Assembly: GCA_030609245.1 (NCBI GenBank)
Contig: JAUWCP010000154.1
Location: 1-5,961 of the forward strand
Source of the DNA: Hyphomicrobium sp.
GTDB taxonomy: Bacteria; Pseudomonadota; Alphaproteobacteria; Rhizobiales; Hyphomicrobiaceae
Reading direction: 5' to 3'
Length of the DNA: 5,961 nt
In this document: one piece after another, positions 1 to 5,287 of the stretch
Layout of the letters: every line of letters starts with the position of its first letter
Numbering within the stretch: the first letter of the stretch is position 1
The notes under the pieces: model-generated
What the model saw: the letters and a program-made list of their open reading frames with translations, nothing else
Told to the model about the DNA's origin: nothing
Database searches by the model: none
Program-made: the position numbers and the translations under genes

Positions 1-655
1 TGTTGGCAACTACTGGGTCCCGAAGTCCATCGACAGCGGATCGGTGGGACCTCTAGGTGAGGCGTTGATCGTCAACGTCCTGCTTCTGGGCCTCTTCGCC
101 ATTCAACACAGCAGTATGGCGCGCCGCGGTTTCAAGAAGGCCTTGACGGCCATCGTACCTGAGCCGATCGAACGCAGCACGTATGTGTTATTGAGTGCCC
201 TTATTCTCTGGCTGCTCTATTGGCAATGGCGCCCTATCACCGATGAGATCTGGCGGGTGGACGGTCCAATCGGGTCCACGCTGCTGCAAGCAGTTTATTT
301 TATCGGGTGGGGGATCGTGCTCTTGAGCACGTTTCTCGTCAGCCATGCTGACCTCTTCGGTCTCAAACAGGTTTCTGACCACTGGCTCGGAAAGGACGCC
401 GCAGAACCCGAGTTCAAGACCCCGGCACTCTACAAGATCGTGCGCCACCCAATTTACTTGGGGTTCATCCTGGCCTTTTGGGCAACACCCGTGATGACGC
501 TAGGCCACTTGCTTTTTGCGGTGGGGACGACTGGCTACATCCTGATCGGAATTTTTCTTGAAGAGCGCGATCTCGTCACGACCTTCGGCGAGTCTTATGA
601 GACGTACCGAAAACGCGTCTCCATGCTGATACCTTGGCCTCCGCGGCGCCCATAG
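1..655 (+). CDS. mddA: Methanethiol S-methyltransferase-like membrane methyltransferase (NnrU/isoprenylcysteine methyltransferase superfamily), 5'-truncated
   Basis: The gene runs off the left edge: the frame is open from base 2, and the 14 codons before the GTG at 44 include VPKSIDSG, a block typical of MddA proteins, so GTG 44 is not the true start. About 217 residues are visible of a family usually near 250. MddA methylates methanethiol to dimethyl sulfide using S-adenosylmethionine, in the inner membrane. Several hydrophobic segments are visible (LIVNVLLLGLFAI, YVLLSALILWLLYW, YFIGWGIVLLSTFLV, then two near the C-terminus). The C-terminal signature of this superfamily is present: RHPIYLGF (residues 134-141 counted from GTG 44), then EERDL (173-177) and a GESYETYRKRV block, associated with cofactor binding. 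HSSMARRGFK and VPEPIERSTYVLL are further family blocks. It ends in TAG at 653-655, 17 bp from the convergent TerB gene. The superfamily is certain; the exact substrate is inferred from sequence resemblance, and other thiol methyltransferases remain possible. Confidence 0.85.
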   Translation, partial: VGNYWVPKSIDSGSVGPLGEALIVNVLLLGLFAIQHSSMARRGFKKALTAIVPEPIERSTYVLLSALILWLLYWQWRPITDEIWRVDGPIGSTLLQAVYFIGWGIVLLSTFLVSHADLFGLKQVSDHWLGKDAAEPEFKTPALYKIVRHPIYLGFILAFWATPVMTLGHLLFAVGTTGYILIGIFLEERDLVTTFGESYETYRKRVSMLIPWPPRRP

Positions 656-672
656 CCTGCATTCAGCTCCTG

Positions 673-1152
673 CTACTTGGATTTGCCGGATGTCGCCCCT
701 GCCGCTTTCAACTTCTCCAGCGCGCGCCTGCGTGCAAGCCCGCGTTCCCTATCGGGCACGTGGATCAGCCCGGCAATTTGGCGGACCAACGCGTCCTCGT
801 AGGGGTCGAGGACGCCGTCGGAATAAGCGACCTTCCACAGCATCTCGATGATCTCGGCGCGTTGTTCGGCACTCAAGCGCTTTGTGATCTGGTGGGTAAA
901 GGGAAAGTACTGAGCGGAATGCTCAACCTTTTTCTGGGCCTGCGCTATGAGCGACTGCACGGCCTCATGGTCAAGATCGAACCTCTTGGCAAGCAGTCGC
1001 TCGATCGTGGCCCGCTCCGCATCGTCGAAACTGCTGTCCATGTGCGCCGCCTCGATCAACAAGGCCGCAACAGACAACTGAAGCTCGTCTGCGCTTTCCT
1101 CCAATGCCGGCGTCTCGCGGCCAGACAAGAATTCGATCAGGCGATCTAACAT
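673..1152 (-). CDS. TerB-family (tellurite resistance TerB-like) helical protein, 159 aa
   Basis: This is a soluble, all-helical protein of the TerB/DjlA-N fold. TerB domains carry two acidic metal-binding half-sites, and both are visible: MDSSFDDAE (D39 to E46) and SDGVLDPYED (D112 to E119), each followed by an amphipathic helix. The ends are charged, and the C-terminus is Lys/Arg-rich. I chose the ATG at 1152 (MLDRLIEFL), although the frame is open to 1188. CCGGAG lies 5-6 bases before this ATG, and TerB proteins typically open with a LDRL-like helix. The gene converges with the mddA-like gene with a 17-bp gap and lies 155 bp downstream of rfbD on the same strand, so it probably has its own promoter, although I cannot name one. 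Stand-alone single-domain TerB proteins are common in alphaproteobacteria without a ter operon, and none of terZACDE is here, so tellurite resistance should not be assumed. The cellular role is unknown. Confidence 0.85.
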   Translation of the reverse strand: MLDRLIEFLSGRETPALEESADELQLSVAALLIEAAHMDSSFDDAERATIERLLAKRFDLDHEAVQSLIAQAQKKVEHSAQYFPFTHQITKRLSAEQRAEIIEMLWKVAYSDGVLDPYEDALVRQIAGLIHVPDRERGLARRRALEKLKAAGATSGKSK

Positions 1153-1214
1153 ATCGTCTCCGGGATCAATGCGGTGCCATAAGGCCAATCCGCGGTGTTA
1201 GAAACGTGGCATGC

Positions 1215-1244
1215 CAACGCTGGAACCTTGGCAGGGCAGCGTTG
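1215..1244. repeat. 8-bp inverted repeat between rfbD and the TerB gene
   Basis: CAACGCTG (1215-1222) and CAGCGTTG (1237-1244) are perfect inverted copies separated by 14 bp. They lie 64 bp after the rfbD stop on the minus strand. A transcript hairpin here could mark the end of the rfbD operon, but no clear U-run follows, so I do not call it a terminator. The spacer between rfbD and the TerB gene holds nothing else I can name. Confidence 0.3.
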
Positions 1245-1307
1245 TTGCGTGTCCTGGCGATATCACCATTTCTATCGAGCACGGCCCACCTATCGTAGAG
1301 CGACGCA

Positions 1308-2219
1308 CTAGCCCTTGACGAGCCGCTCGACGCACTGAGCAACGCCTACCTGCCACGCCGGAAGCTTAATGCCGAAGACACGTTCTAGCTTGCTGCAATC
1401 AAGTCGCGAGTTTGCCGGGCGTTGCGCCGGTGTCGGATAGTCGGTGCTCGCGATTGGATCTACGATGGCTGTAGGGCCCCCAAGCTTTGCCGAGCAGCGG
1501 AATACCTCCTGTGCCATCTCGCACCAAGTCGCCGTGCCCGCACCTGTGGCGTGATAGACGCCCCAAGGCGCTTCACCGTGCGCTTCACCGTGCGCTTCAC
1601 CGTCCTTCGCAACGCTGAGCTTGCGCGCAATGTCAAGGATTGCATCAACAAGATGCGGAGCATAAGTCGGGCTGCCGTGCTGATCGTTCACGACGCTTAT
1701 GCGCTCATTCTCTGCTGCGCAGCTCAACATCGTCTTGACGAAGTTGCGCCCTGAGGGACTGAACACCCAGGCCGTGCGCAAGATGACGTGCTTGGGATTG
1801 GCGGCTCTGACGGCATCTTCGCCTTCGAGCTTGGATTGCCCGTAGACCGTCACCGGATCGGTCGGATCATCCTCGACGTAAGCATCGCGTTTGTGCCCGC
1901 CGTAAACGTAGTCGGTCGAGAGGTGAATGATGGGAATGTCGCGCCGCGCTGATGCCTCCGCTAAGAGCCGGGCCCCGTCGCGGTTTAGCGCGTATGCGCG
2001 CTCCACCTCTGTCTCCGCCTGGTCGACTGCAGTGTAAGCGGCAGAGTTGATCACGAGAGTGGGATTGATGTCGGACAGTGCCCGCTCGATCGAGCGCGCC
2101 TCGCAGATGTCCAGCGCCGCGCGGCCTACCGCACAGGCTCTTACCTCAGGGCAGGCGGGCGCTGCTTCCACCAATGCCCGCGCCACTTGACCCTGCCAAC
2201 CCGCGATCAGCAGCCGCAT
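1308..2219 (-). CDS. rfbD: dTDP-4-dehydrorhamnose reductase (RmlD/RfbD), 303 aa
   Basis: This cytoplasmic enzyme catalyses the last step of dTDP-L-rhamnose synthesis, reducing dTDP-4-dehydro-L-rhamnose with NAD(P)H; the product feeds rhamnose-containing surface polysaccharides. It is an extended short-chain dehydrogenase. Visible features are an N-terminal Rossmann fold with GWQGQVA (residues 7-13), the INSAAYTAVDQAE block (57-69), STDYVYGG (101-108), and the catalytic YGQSK with Tyr126 and Lys130. The C-terminal substrate-binding block RPANSRLDCSKL (267-278) is characteristic of RfbD. Length is normal for the family. The ATG at 2219 has GGAG eight bases upstream and sits 3 bp after the stop of the upstream PQQ-repeat gene, so translation is probably coupled. 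It is the last gene of a three-gene operon. rfbA, rfbB and rfbC are not nearby, which is unusual. An oddity is the HGEA tandem repeat at about residues 206-217, in a variable stretch before WGVYHATG. Confidence 0.95.
   Translation of the reverse strand: MRLLIAGWQGQVARALVEAAPACPEVRACAVGRAALDICEARSIERALSDINPTLVINSAAYTAVDQAETEVERAYALNRDGARLLAEASARRDIPIIHLSTDYVYGGHKRDAYVEDDPTDPVTVYGQSKLEGEDAVRAANPKHVILRTAWVFSPSGRNFVKTMLSCAAENERISVVNDQHGSPTYAPHLVDAILDIARKLSVAKDGEAHGEAHGEAPWGVYHATGAGTATWCEMAQEVFRCSAKLGGPTAIVDPIASTDYPTPAQRPANSRLDCSKLERVFGIKLPAWQVGVAQCVERLVKG
1568..1603 (-). repeat. Three perfect tandem copies of a 12-bp unit inside rfbD
   Basis: GCGCTTCACCGT occurs three times head to tail (1568-1579, 1580-1591, 1592-1603) on the + strand. 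Read in the rfbD frame it encodes GEAHGEAHGEA. The unit length is a multiple of three, so gain or loss of copies by slippage would keep the frame. The repeat falls in a loop-like stretch between a helix (LDIARKL) and the conserved YHATG block, where the family varies in length. Confidence 0.9.
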
Positions 2220-2222
2220 GGC

Positions 2223-2540
2223 TTAGCTCCGCTCAATAGCAAGGCGCGTCGCGCCATCGCCGCGGCAGTGGCGCTCGACATGCCACAACAAAGATCCGTC
2301 CTCCAGCCCCAAGGCAAAAACATGGCCCATCGCACCGGCAATCACACGGGAGGCGATGAGGCGCACGTCGATAGGCTGACCATCGCACGCGGCAGCGCCG
2401 GGAATTTCGGCAAGAGCACGCTCCCAAATCACACGACCCGTTGCCACCTCGATCAAGAGCACGCAGCCCGCATGTCCCACAGCCACGATGACGCCGGTGG
2501 CAGACCTGTCGGACAATTTGCTGATCGCTGGTTCAGGCAA
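2223..2540 (-). CDS. Small PQQ-type beta-propeller repeat protein, 105 aa
   Basis: Two short beta-propeller-like strand repeats are visible: VLLIEVATGRVIWER (28-42) and VFALGLEDGSLLWHVE (74-89). Both have the D/A-T/D-G-x-x-x-W signature of PQQ enzyme repeats, in which a strand ends in (D/E)-x-x-(T/D)-G and is followed by a Trp. Two repeats cannot close a propeller, so the protein would have to oligomerise or act as a fragment. No signal peptide is visible, which suggests a cytoplasmic location and no real PQQ cofactor. The start is TTG at 2540, with AAGGGA about 8 bases upstream, so it overlaps the end of the DUF2165 gene by 8 bp. Its TAA lies 3 bp before the rfbD ATG. This packing on both sides is the best evidence that the gene is real. 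Its function is unknown. A later in-frame GTG start is possible. Confidence 0.75.
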   Translation of the reverse strand: MPEPAISKLSDRSATGVIVAVGHAGCVLLIEVATGRVIWERALAEIPGAAACDGQPIDVRLIASRVIAGAMGHVFALGLEDGSLLWHVERHCRGDGATRLAIERS

Positions 2541-3027
2541 GCTCTTCGTCCCTTTGGTTGAGGAAGATCAAGATGATCCCAATGCACGCGACGAAGCGGA
2601 ACGCGGCCTGCTGCCCATTCCAGGTTTGCGACTGCCACATCTGGAACCATTCGGCCCCGATGACCATGAAGCCGAGAAACCAGAGCGCAAACCCGCAGAT
2701 GAGACCGGCGACAGCAAAATCCTTTGACGCATTAAAATACGCCGCCGCCGCACGGCGTGAGAACCACAGTCGCAGCGCCCCCCAAAAGCACGGGATGCCT
2801 GTGACCAGTTCTAGTGCAATGATGAGACCGTAGCCCGCGTGGTGCAGGGTGGGACTGGTGATAGCGCGCCACCTCAGCGCGCTGTTCGGAAATGTGGTGT
2901 CCATTGACATCACATGCTGCACGAAGGCGAAGTTGGTGTCGTAGTCTATGATGTTATGGATGCCGACCATCAAAGCAAAGACCCCAACCATCAGGACCAG
3001 CAACGCCTTGGAGAGTCGTACAATCAT
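2533..3027 (-). CDS. DUF2165 small integral membrane protein, 164 aa
   Basis: I recognise this as the DUF2165 (COG5477) family of small inner-membrane proteins. Four hydrophobic segments are predicted by eye, at about residues 7-27, 63-85, 104-127 and 141-156. Conserved blocks of the family are visible: NFAFVQHVMSMDTTFP (32-47), WRAITSPTLHHAGY (53-66) and EWFQMWQSQTWNGQQAAFRF (126-145). The family has no established biochemical role. The ATG at 3027 follows a GGGGCGAG stretch that may act as a weak ribosome binding site. It is the first gene of the operon, read from the promoter at 3060-3088, with an expected leader of roughly 25 nt. Its TGA overlaps the TTG start of the next gene by 8 bp. 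Confidence 0.93.
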   Translation of the reverse strand: MIVRLSKALLVLMVGVFALMVGIHNIIDYDTNFAFVQHVMSMDTTFPNSALRWRAITSPTLHHAGYGLIIALELVTGIPCFWGALRLWFSRRAAAAYFNASKDFAVAGLICGFALWFLGFMVIGAEWFQMWQSQTWNGQQAAFRFVACIGIILIFLNQRDEELA

Positions 3028-3059
3028 GTCTCGCCCCGTATAGGTCTCGCACGGTCCCG

Positions 3060-3088
3060 ATTATGCCGGTCTGGCTCTGGCGCGCCAA
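3060..3088 (-). promoter_or_regulatory. Sigma70-like promoter for the DUF2165-PQQ repeat-rfbD operon
   Basis: On the minus strand TTGGCG (3088-3083) and CATAAT (3065-3060) are separated by exactly 17 bp. They match the housekeeping -35 and -10 consensus at four of six and five of six bases. The predicted start of transcription is near 3053, about 25 nt before the DUF2165 ATG at 3027. It lies in the 112-bp divergent spacer shared with the MBL-fold hydrolase, for which I see no equally good promoter. Confidence 0.55.
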
Positions 3089-3139
3089 CTCCGCTATTTG
3101 TGCGTCCGGAGAGAGCAAAGCAAATGGAATTGATTTGAA

Positions 3140-3829
3140 ATGTCTGACGCCTCCAAGCCCGACGCCGCAGAAGCAGGCCTGAAGGCCGCGATTCTGCCCG
3201 TCACGCCCTTTCAGCAGAATTGCACGCTGCTGTGGGACCCTACGACCATGATTGGAGCGGTGATCGATCCCGGCGGCGATCTCGACCACATCGAGAAGGC
3301 CATTTCCGAGGTCGGGATGAAGGTGGAGAAAATTCTGCTCACCCACGGTCACATCGATCATGCCGCTGGTGCAGCGGAGCTAAAAGAGCGGCTGGGTGTT
3401 CCCATCGAAGGCCCGCACGAGGCCGACCGGCCTTTGCTCGATGCGCTTGAGGCTCAGGGACAGGCTTACGGTTTGCCAGCACGCACGGTCACCCCAGACC
3501 GTTGGTTGGACGAGGGCGATACCGTAACTGTCGGCGGCCATTCCTTCGATGTGCTGCACTGCCCGGGCCACTCGCCGGGCTCAGTCGTGCTGGTCAATCG
3601 CCAACAGCGCTTTGCCATCGTCGGCGATGTTATCTTCCAGGGCTCGATCGGCCGCACGGATTTTCCATATGGTGACCATGCGGCGCTCATTAACGCGATC
3701 CGCACCAAACTCTTGCCGCTCGGCGACGAGTTTGCGTTCATCTGTGGGCATGGACCGACAAGCACGATCGGGCAGGAGCGGCGCACGAATCCGTTCATCA
3801 ACGGCAGCGCCAGCACTCAACACGCGTGA
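3140..3829 (+). CDS. Metallo-beta-lactamase-fold hydrolase, YcbL/glyoxalase II-like, 229 aa
   Basis: This is a cytoplasmic dinuclear-metal hydrolase of the MBL fold. The metal ligands expected for the group are all present: THGHIDH (residues 68-74, ligands H69, H71, D73, H74), H144 in CPGHSPGS, D163 in VGDVIF, and H204 in ICGHGPTS. The block TPFQQN (22-27) near the N-terminus, FQGSIGRTDFP (166-176), and the C-terminal RRTNPF (214-219) match the YcbL group, whose members hydrolyse S-lactoylglutathione or related thioesters in vitro. The C-terminal glutathione-binding domain of classical glyoxalase II is absent, as expected for this group, so the natural substrate is uncertain. The ATG at 3140 fits the family length, but only a weak ribosome binding site (GGAAT, about 10 bases away) precedes it. 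It is divergent from the DUF2165 operon and converges with the small secreted protein gene, with a 15-bp gap. Confidence 0.92.
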   Translation: MSDASKPDAAEAGLKAAILPVTPFQQNCTLLWDPTTMIGAVIDPGGDLDHIEKAISEVGMKVEKILLTHGHIDHAAGAAELKERLGVPIEGPHEADRPLLDALEAQGQAYGLPARTVTPDRWLDEGDTVTVGGHSFDVLHCPGHSPGSVVLVNRQQRFAIVGDVIFQGSIGRTDFPYGDHAALINAIRTKLLPLGDEFAFICGHGPTSTIGQERRTNPFINGSASTQHA

Positions 3830-3844
3830 TCGGGCCGTCCGGTT

Positions 3845-4198
3845 CTAGAAGGAGCGTTCCCACCTGAGGCACCCCAAGACGCCGCACTCGTTCAGCATCG
3901 TGCCGTAGCCCGCGAACGTTTGGCCGTCTCCGAAAATATCGACGGTCTGCACGCGCAGTGTCTCAGAGCAACTCGTCCGGCAGTAGACCCATGTCCCGTG
4001 CGGCAGGCGCACCTGACGACCCACCGGTGTGTCACGCACGGGGCCGCGTACCGAGCCATTGCCATAGTGGCTGTCCGCCGTCACATAGCCGATGATGGGC
4101 CCAGGCCGATAGCGTGAGCCGGCTTCGGCCGGACCGGCAGCTAGGCCGAGGCAGAATAGGGTGAGGAAAGCTGCGGCAATGAAGCGGTGGTGGATCAT
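3845..4198 (-). CDS. Small secreted protein of unknown function with four cysteines, 117 aa
   Basis: A Sec signal peptide is clear: MIHHR, then a hydrophobic core FIAAAFLTLFCLGLAA, then a probable cleavage after AEA at residue 26. The cysteine at 16 is not in a lipobox. The mature protein of about 91 residues starts SRYRPGPIIGYVTADSHYGNG, followed by GRQVRLPHGTWVYC. It has four cysteines (73, 77, 105, 110) in two close pairs, YCRTSC and CGVLGC, which could form disulfides in the periplasm. The SCSETLR..TVD stretch resembles a conserved family of uncharacterised proteins I associate with Hyphomicrobiales. The frame is open to 4375, but the ATG at 4198 has GGAG six bases upstream and starts the signal peptide, so it is chosen. 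The leader contains competing inverted repeats (4207-4242). The neighbour upstream on the same strand is another small exported protein, 160 bp away. The function is unknown. Confidence 0.85.
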   Translation of the reverse strand: MIHHRFIAAAFLTLFCLGLAAGPAEAGSRYRPGPIIGYVTADSHYGNGSVRGPVRDTPVGRQVRLPHGTWVYCRTSCSETLRVQTVDIFGDGQTFAGYGTMLNECGVLGCLRWERSF

Positions 4199-4204
4199 GA
4201 AGTT

Positions 4205-4242
4205 CTCCGGCCAGGATATCCTTACCCGGCAATTGTGGCCGG
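4205..4242 (-). promoter_or_regulatory. Leader with two competing hairpins over the Shine-Dalgarno of the 117-aa secreted protein
   Basis: The Shine-Dalgarno GGAG is at 4208-4205, six bases before the ATG. A 7-bp perfect inverted repeat, CCGGCCA (4207-4213) and TGGCCGG (4236-4242), would pair the first two bases of that GGAG. A second stem, CCGGC (4226-4230) with GCCGG (4238-4242), uses the same distal arm and would leave the GGAG free. The palindrome AGGATATCCT (4213-4222) sits between them. These pairings are seen directly; that they regulate translation is inference. GC-rich DNA forms such repeats by chance fairly often. Confidence 0.35.
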
Positions 4243-4358
4243 TTCCCAAGCAGATGCGGTGACGCACGATACCACGTTCGATTGAAGTCGCGCGAGGGGC
4301 TGGTCGGGTCGCGCTAGTGGTGTGGCGCCCGAGCATCGCTCCAAAAGACCGCCTGCTC

Positions 4359-4844
4359 TTAGCTTGTGCGGGCAAAGTCGATGCTCATGCCCTTCAGTGT
4401 CGAGCCATTGGTCGAAATGGAGACCGTCTGGTTCGATTGGCCGAACGTCATCTTCAAGAACCCATTGAGGCCGTCTCCGATAATTGACAACTTCATTTCA
4501 GTGTCGGTTACGCTTCCCGTTATGGTGCCCGTTTGGTTGAAATTGCGCTCTTCCCAGGTGCCCGAGATGCGCCCATTCGAATTGTTGAGTACCGAGCGCA
4601 GCTCCACCTTGATTGAGGGGTTCGCGCAGATGATGTTGAGGCGCAGAACCTTGGCGCCCTTGCCGGAGTAATATCCCCTACAAGATATCCGTTCGCGCTT
4701 GCCTCCATCGAGCTGCGCCGTGCCTTTCCCAGCCCACGTGCCGACGAGCATTAAAAATGGGTCTCCGGCAACGACCGGAACTGTGAAAGTTAGGATTGCT
4801 GCGGCGGCAGCCAGGACGACCAGTTTCCCCCTACTCAAGCTCAC
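4359..4844 (-). CDS. Secreted protein of unknown function, 161 aa
   Basis: The start is GTG at 4844: GGGAGG (4857-4852) lies 7 bases upstream, a near-consensus Shine-Dalgarno, and the GTG begins a signal peptide (MSLSRGK, then the core LVVLAAAAAILTFTV, with probable cleavage after PVVA at residue 26). The mature part of about 135 residues begins DPFLMLVGTWAGKGTAQL and is rich in beta-strand, Gly, Ser, Thr and Asn. ISGTWEE and TGTITGSV read like successive strands of a barrel or lipocalin-like fold. Two cysteines (55 and 73) could form a disulfide. I associate the GTWAGKGT...CRGYY...LRLNIICA pattern with uncharacterised periplasmic proteins of rhizobia and relatives, but I cannot name a function. 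The frame stays open back to 4976 through the MITE-like element; that extension is rejected. The next gene on this strand is another small exported protein. Confidence 0.85.
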   Translation of the reverse strand: MSLSRGKLVVLAAAAAILTFTVPVVAGDPFLMLVGTWAGKGTAQLDGGKRERISCRGYYSGKGAKVLRLNIICANPSIKVELRSVLNNSNGRISGTWEERNFNQTGTITGSVTDTEMKLSIIGDGLNGFLKMTFGQSNQTVSISTNGSTLKGMSIDFARTS

Positions 4845-4877
4845 GTCTCTACCTCCCAGGCTCAAAAATCCGGACCT

Positions 4878-4982
4878 AGATTGATGCTCATTATTGCGGG
4901 TCGGAGCATGGTTGGCCAGTGGCCAGTGCCACACAGCGACGTTAATCGCTCCGCTCTTAAACGCAATAATGGGCAAAGATTG
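4878..4982. mobile_element. MITE-like element: 93 bp with 15-bp terminal inverted repeats and a 6-bp direct flank
   Basis: The left end ATGCTCATTATTGCG (4884-4898) and the inverted right end TTGCCCATTATTGCG (complement of 4962-4976) match at 13 of 15 positions, including ten consecutive bases. Immediately outside both ends is AGATTG (4878-4883 and 4977-4982), which looks like a target-site duplication. Inside are a second inverted pair, CGGAGC (4902-4907) with GCTCCG (4948-4953), a 7-bp tandem repeat GGCCAGT (4914-4920, 4921-4927), and a small hairpin TGGCC-AGT-GGCCA (4913-4925). There is no transposase, so it would be a non-autonomous element moved in trans. It sits about 34 bp upstream of the GTG start of the 161-aa secreted protein gene and so in its leader or promoter. 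An alternative reading is a large native cruciform or operator. Confidence that the repeats exist is high; confidence that this is a transposed element is moderate. Confidence 0.6.
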
Positions 4983-5140
4983 GGTACGCGATACCTCTTG
5001 GCCTAGATAGCATGGGGCTAGTTAATGAAATCTGTCCAAGTGTCCCGTCCGTTGCCCAGCGAAGCGATTGAAATAATTGTCATTCAAGGGTCATAAGGCT
5101 GTCTTGCTCTGGGCAGTGTGACATACGCTGCGGCACTTTG
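4983..5140. other. Intergenic stretch without a recognisable gene
   Basis: Between the MITE-like element and the tRNA promoter I see no gene on either strand. The only ATG-started frame worth noting (from 5011, +) gives 19 codons without a ribosome binding site. The stretch is somewhat AT-richer than its surroundings near 5020-5095. A short inverted repeat, TTGAA/TTCAA, lies around 5068-5088. The promoter of the secreted protein gene at 4844 probably lies here or in the element, but no convincing -35/-10 pair stands out. Confidence 0.5.
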
Positions 5141-5168
5141 TTGCGCTCCTAACACATAAAGGTATAGT
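5141..5168 (+). promoter_or_regulatory. Likely sigma70 promoter of tRNA-Ser(GGA)
   Basis: TTGCGC (5141-5146) and TATAGT (5163-5168) are spaced 16 bp apart. The -10 matches consensus at five of six bases, and a GC-rich discriminator (GCGCCG) follows, as expected for a stable RNA promoter. Transcription would start near 5175, giving about 20 nt of 5' leader before the mature tRNA end at 5196. Confidence 0.55.
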
Positions 5169-5195
5169 GCGCCGCTTCTCGTACAGGCGCGCGCG

Positions 5196-5285
5196 GGAGG
5201 GGTGGCCGAGTGGCTGAAGGCGCACGCTTGGAAAGCGTGTAGGCGGGCAACCGTCTCGAGGGTTCGAATCCCTCCGTCTCCGCCA
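5196..5285 (+). tRNA. tRNA-Ser, anticodon GGA, CCA encoded
   Basis: This is a class II tRNA of 90 nt. The acceptor 5' strand is 5196-5202, T8 is 5203, the D stem is GCC/GGC (5205-5207 with 5219-5221), and the anticodon stem is CACGC/GCGTG (5223-5227 with 5235-5239). The loop TTGGAAA carries anticodon GGA at 5230-5232, which reads UCC and UCU. A long variable arm, AGGCGG-GCAA-CCGTCT (5241-5256), gives the serine identity. The T arm is GAGGG-TTCGAAT-CCCTC (5258-5274), the discriminator is G at 5282, and CCA is at 5283-5285. An oddity is in the acceptor stem (GGAGGGG against CGTCTCC), which contains a G·U pair (5200 with 5277) and a G·G mismatch (5201 with 5276). The other pairs are intact, so the gene is probably functional. 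Confidence 0.97.
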
Positions 5286-5287
5286 GC

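Noticed and set aside
634..1149. Plus-strand 171-codon frame opposite the TerB gene
   Set aside because: It is the complement of a clear TerB-family coding region and overlaps the end of the mddA-like gene. It has no recognisable domain.
1153..1188. 12-codon longer start for the TerB protein
   Set aside because: The ATG at 1152 has CCGGAG at correct spacing and begins the family's first helix.
1222..1244. GGAAC...CGTT resembling an EcfG stress-sigma promoter
   Set aside because: The spacing is 13 bp, not the expected 16-17, and it points away from any gene start.
1568..1603. CRISPR-like array
   Set aside because: The 12-bp copies are directly tandem with no spacers and lie in frame inside rfbD. 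No CRISPR array is seen anywhere in the window.
2954..3361. Minus-strand 135-codon frame across the divergent spacer
   Set aside because: It overlaps the start of the MBL-fold gene and of the DUF2165 gene, both solid, and covers the promoter at 3060-3088.
3466..3848. Several frames on both strands inside the MBL-fold gene
   Set aside because: They are shadows of a gene with all its metal-binding residues intact in the + frame from 3140.
4199..4375. Longer N-terminus for the 117-aa secreted protein, up to 4375
   Set aside because: It would bury the signal peptide inside the protein and overlap the upstream gene by 17 bp. The ATG at 4198 has a good Shine-Dalgarno.
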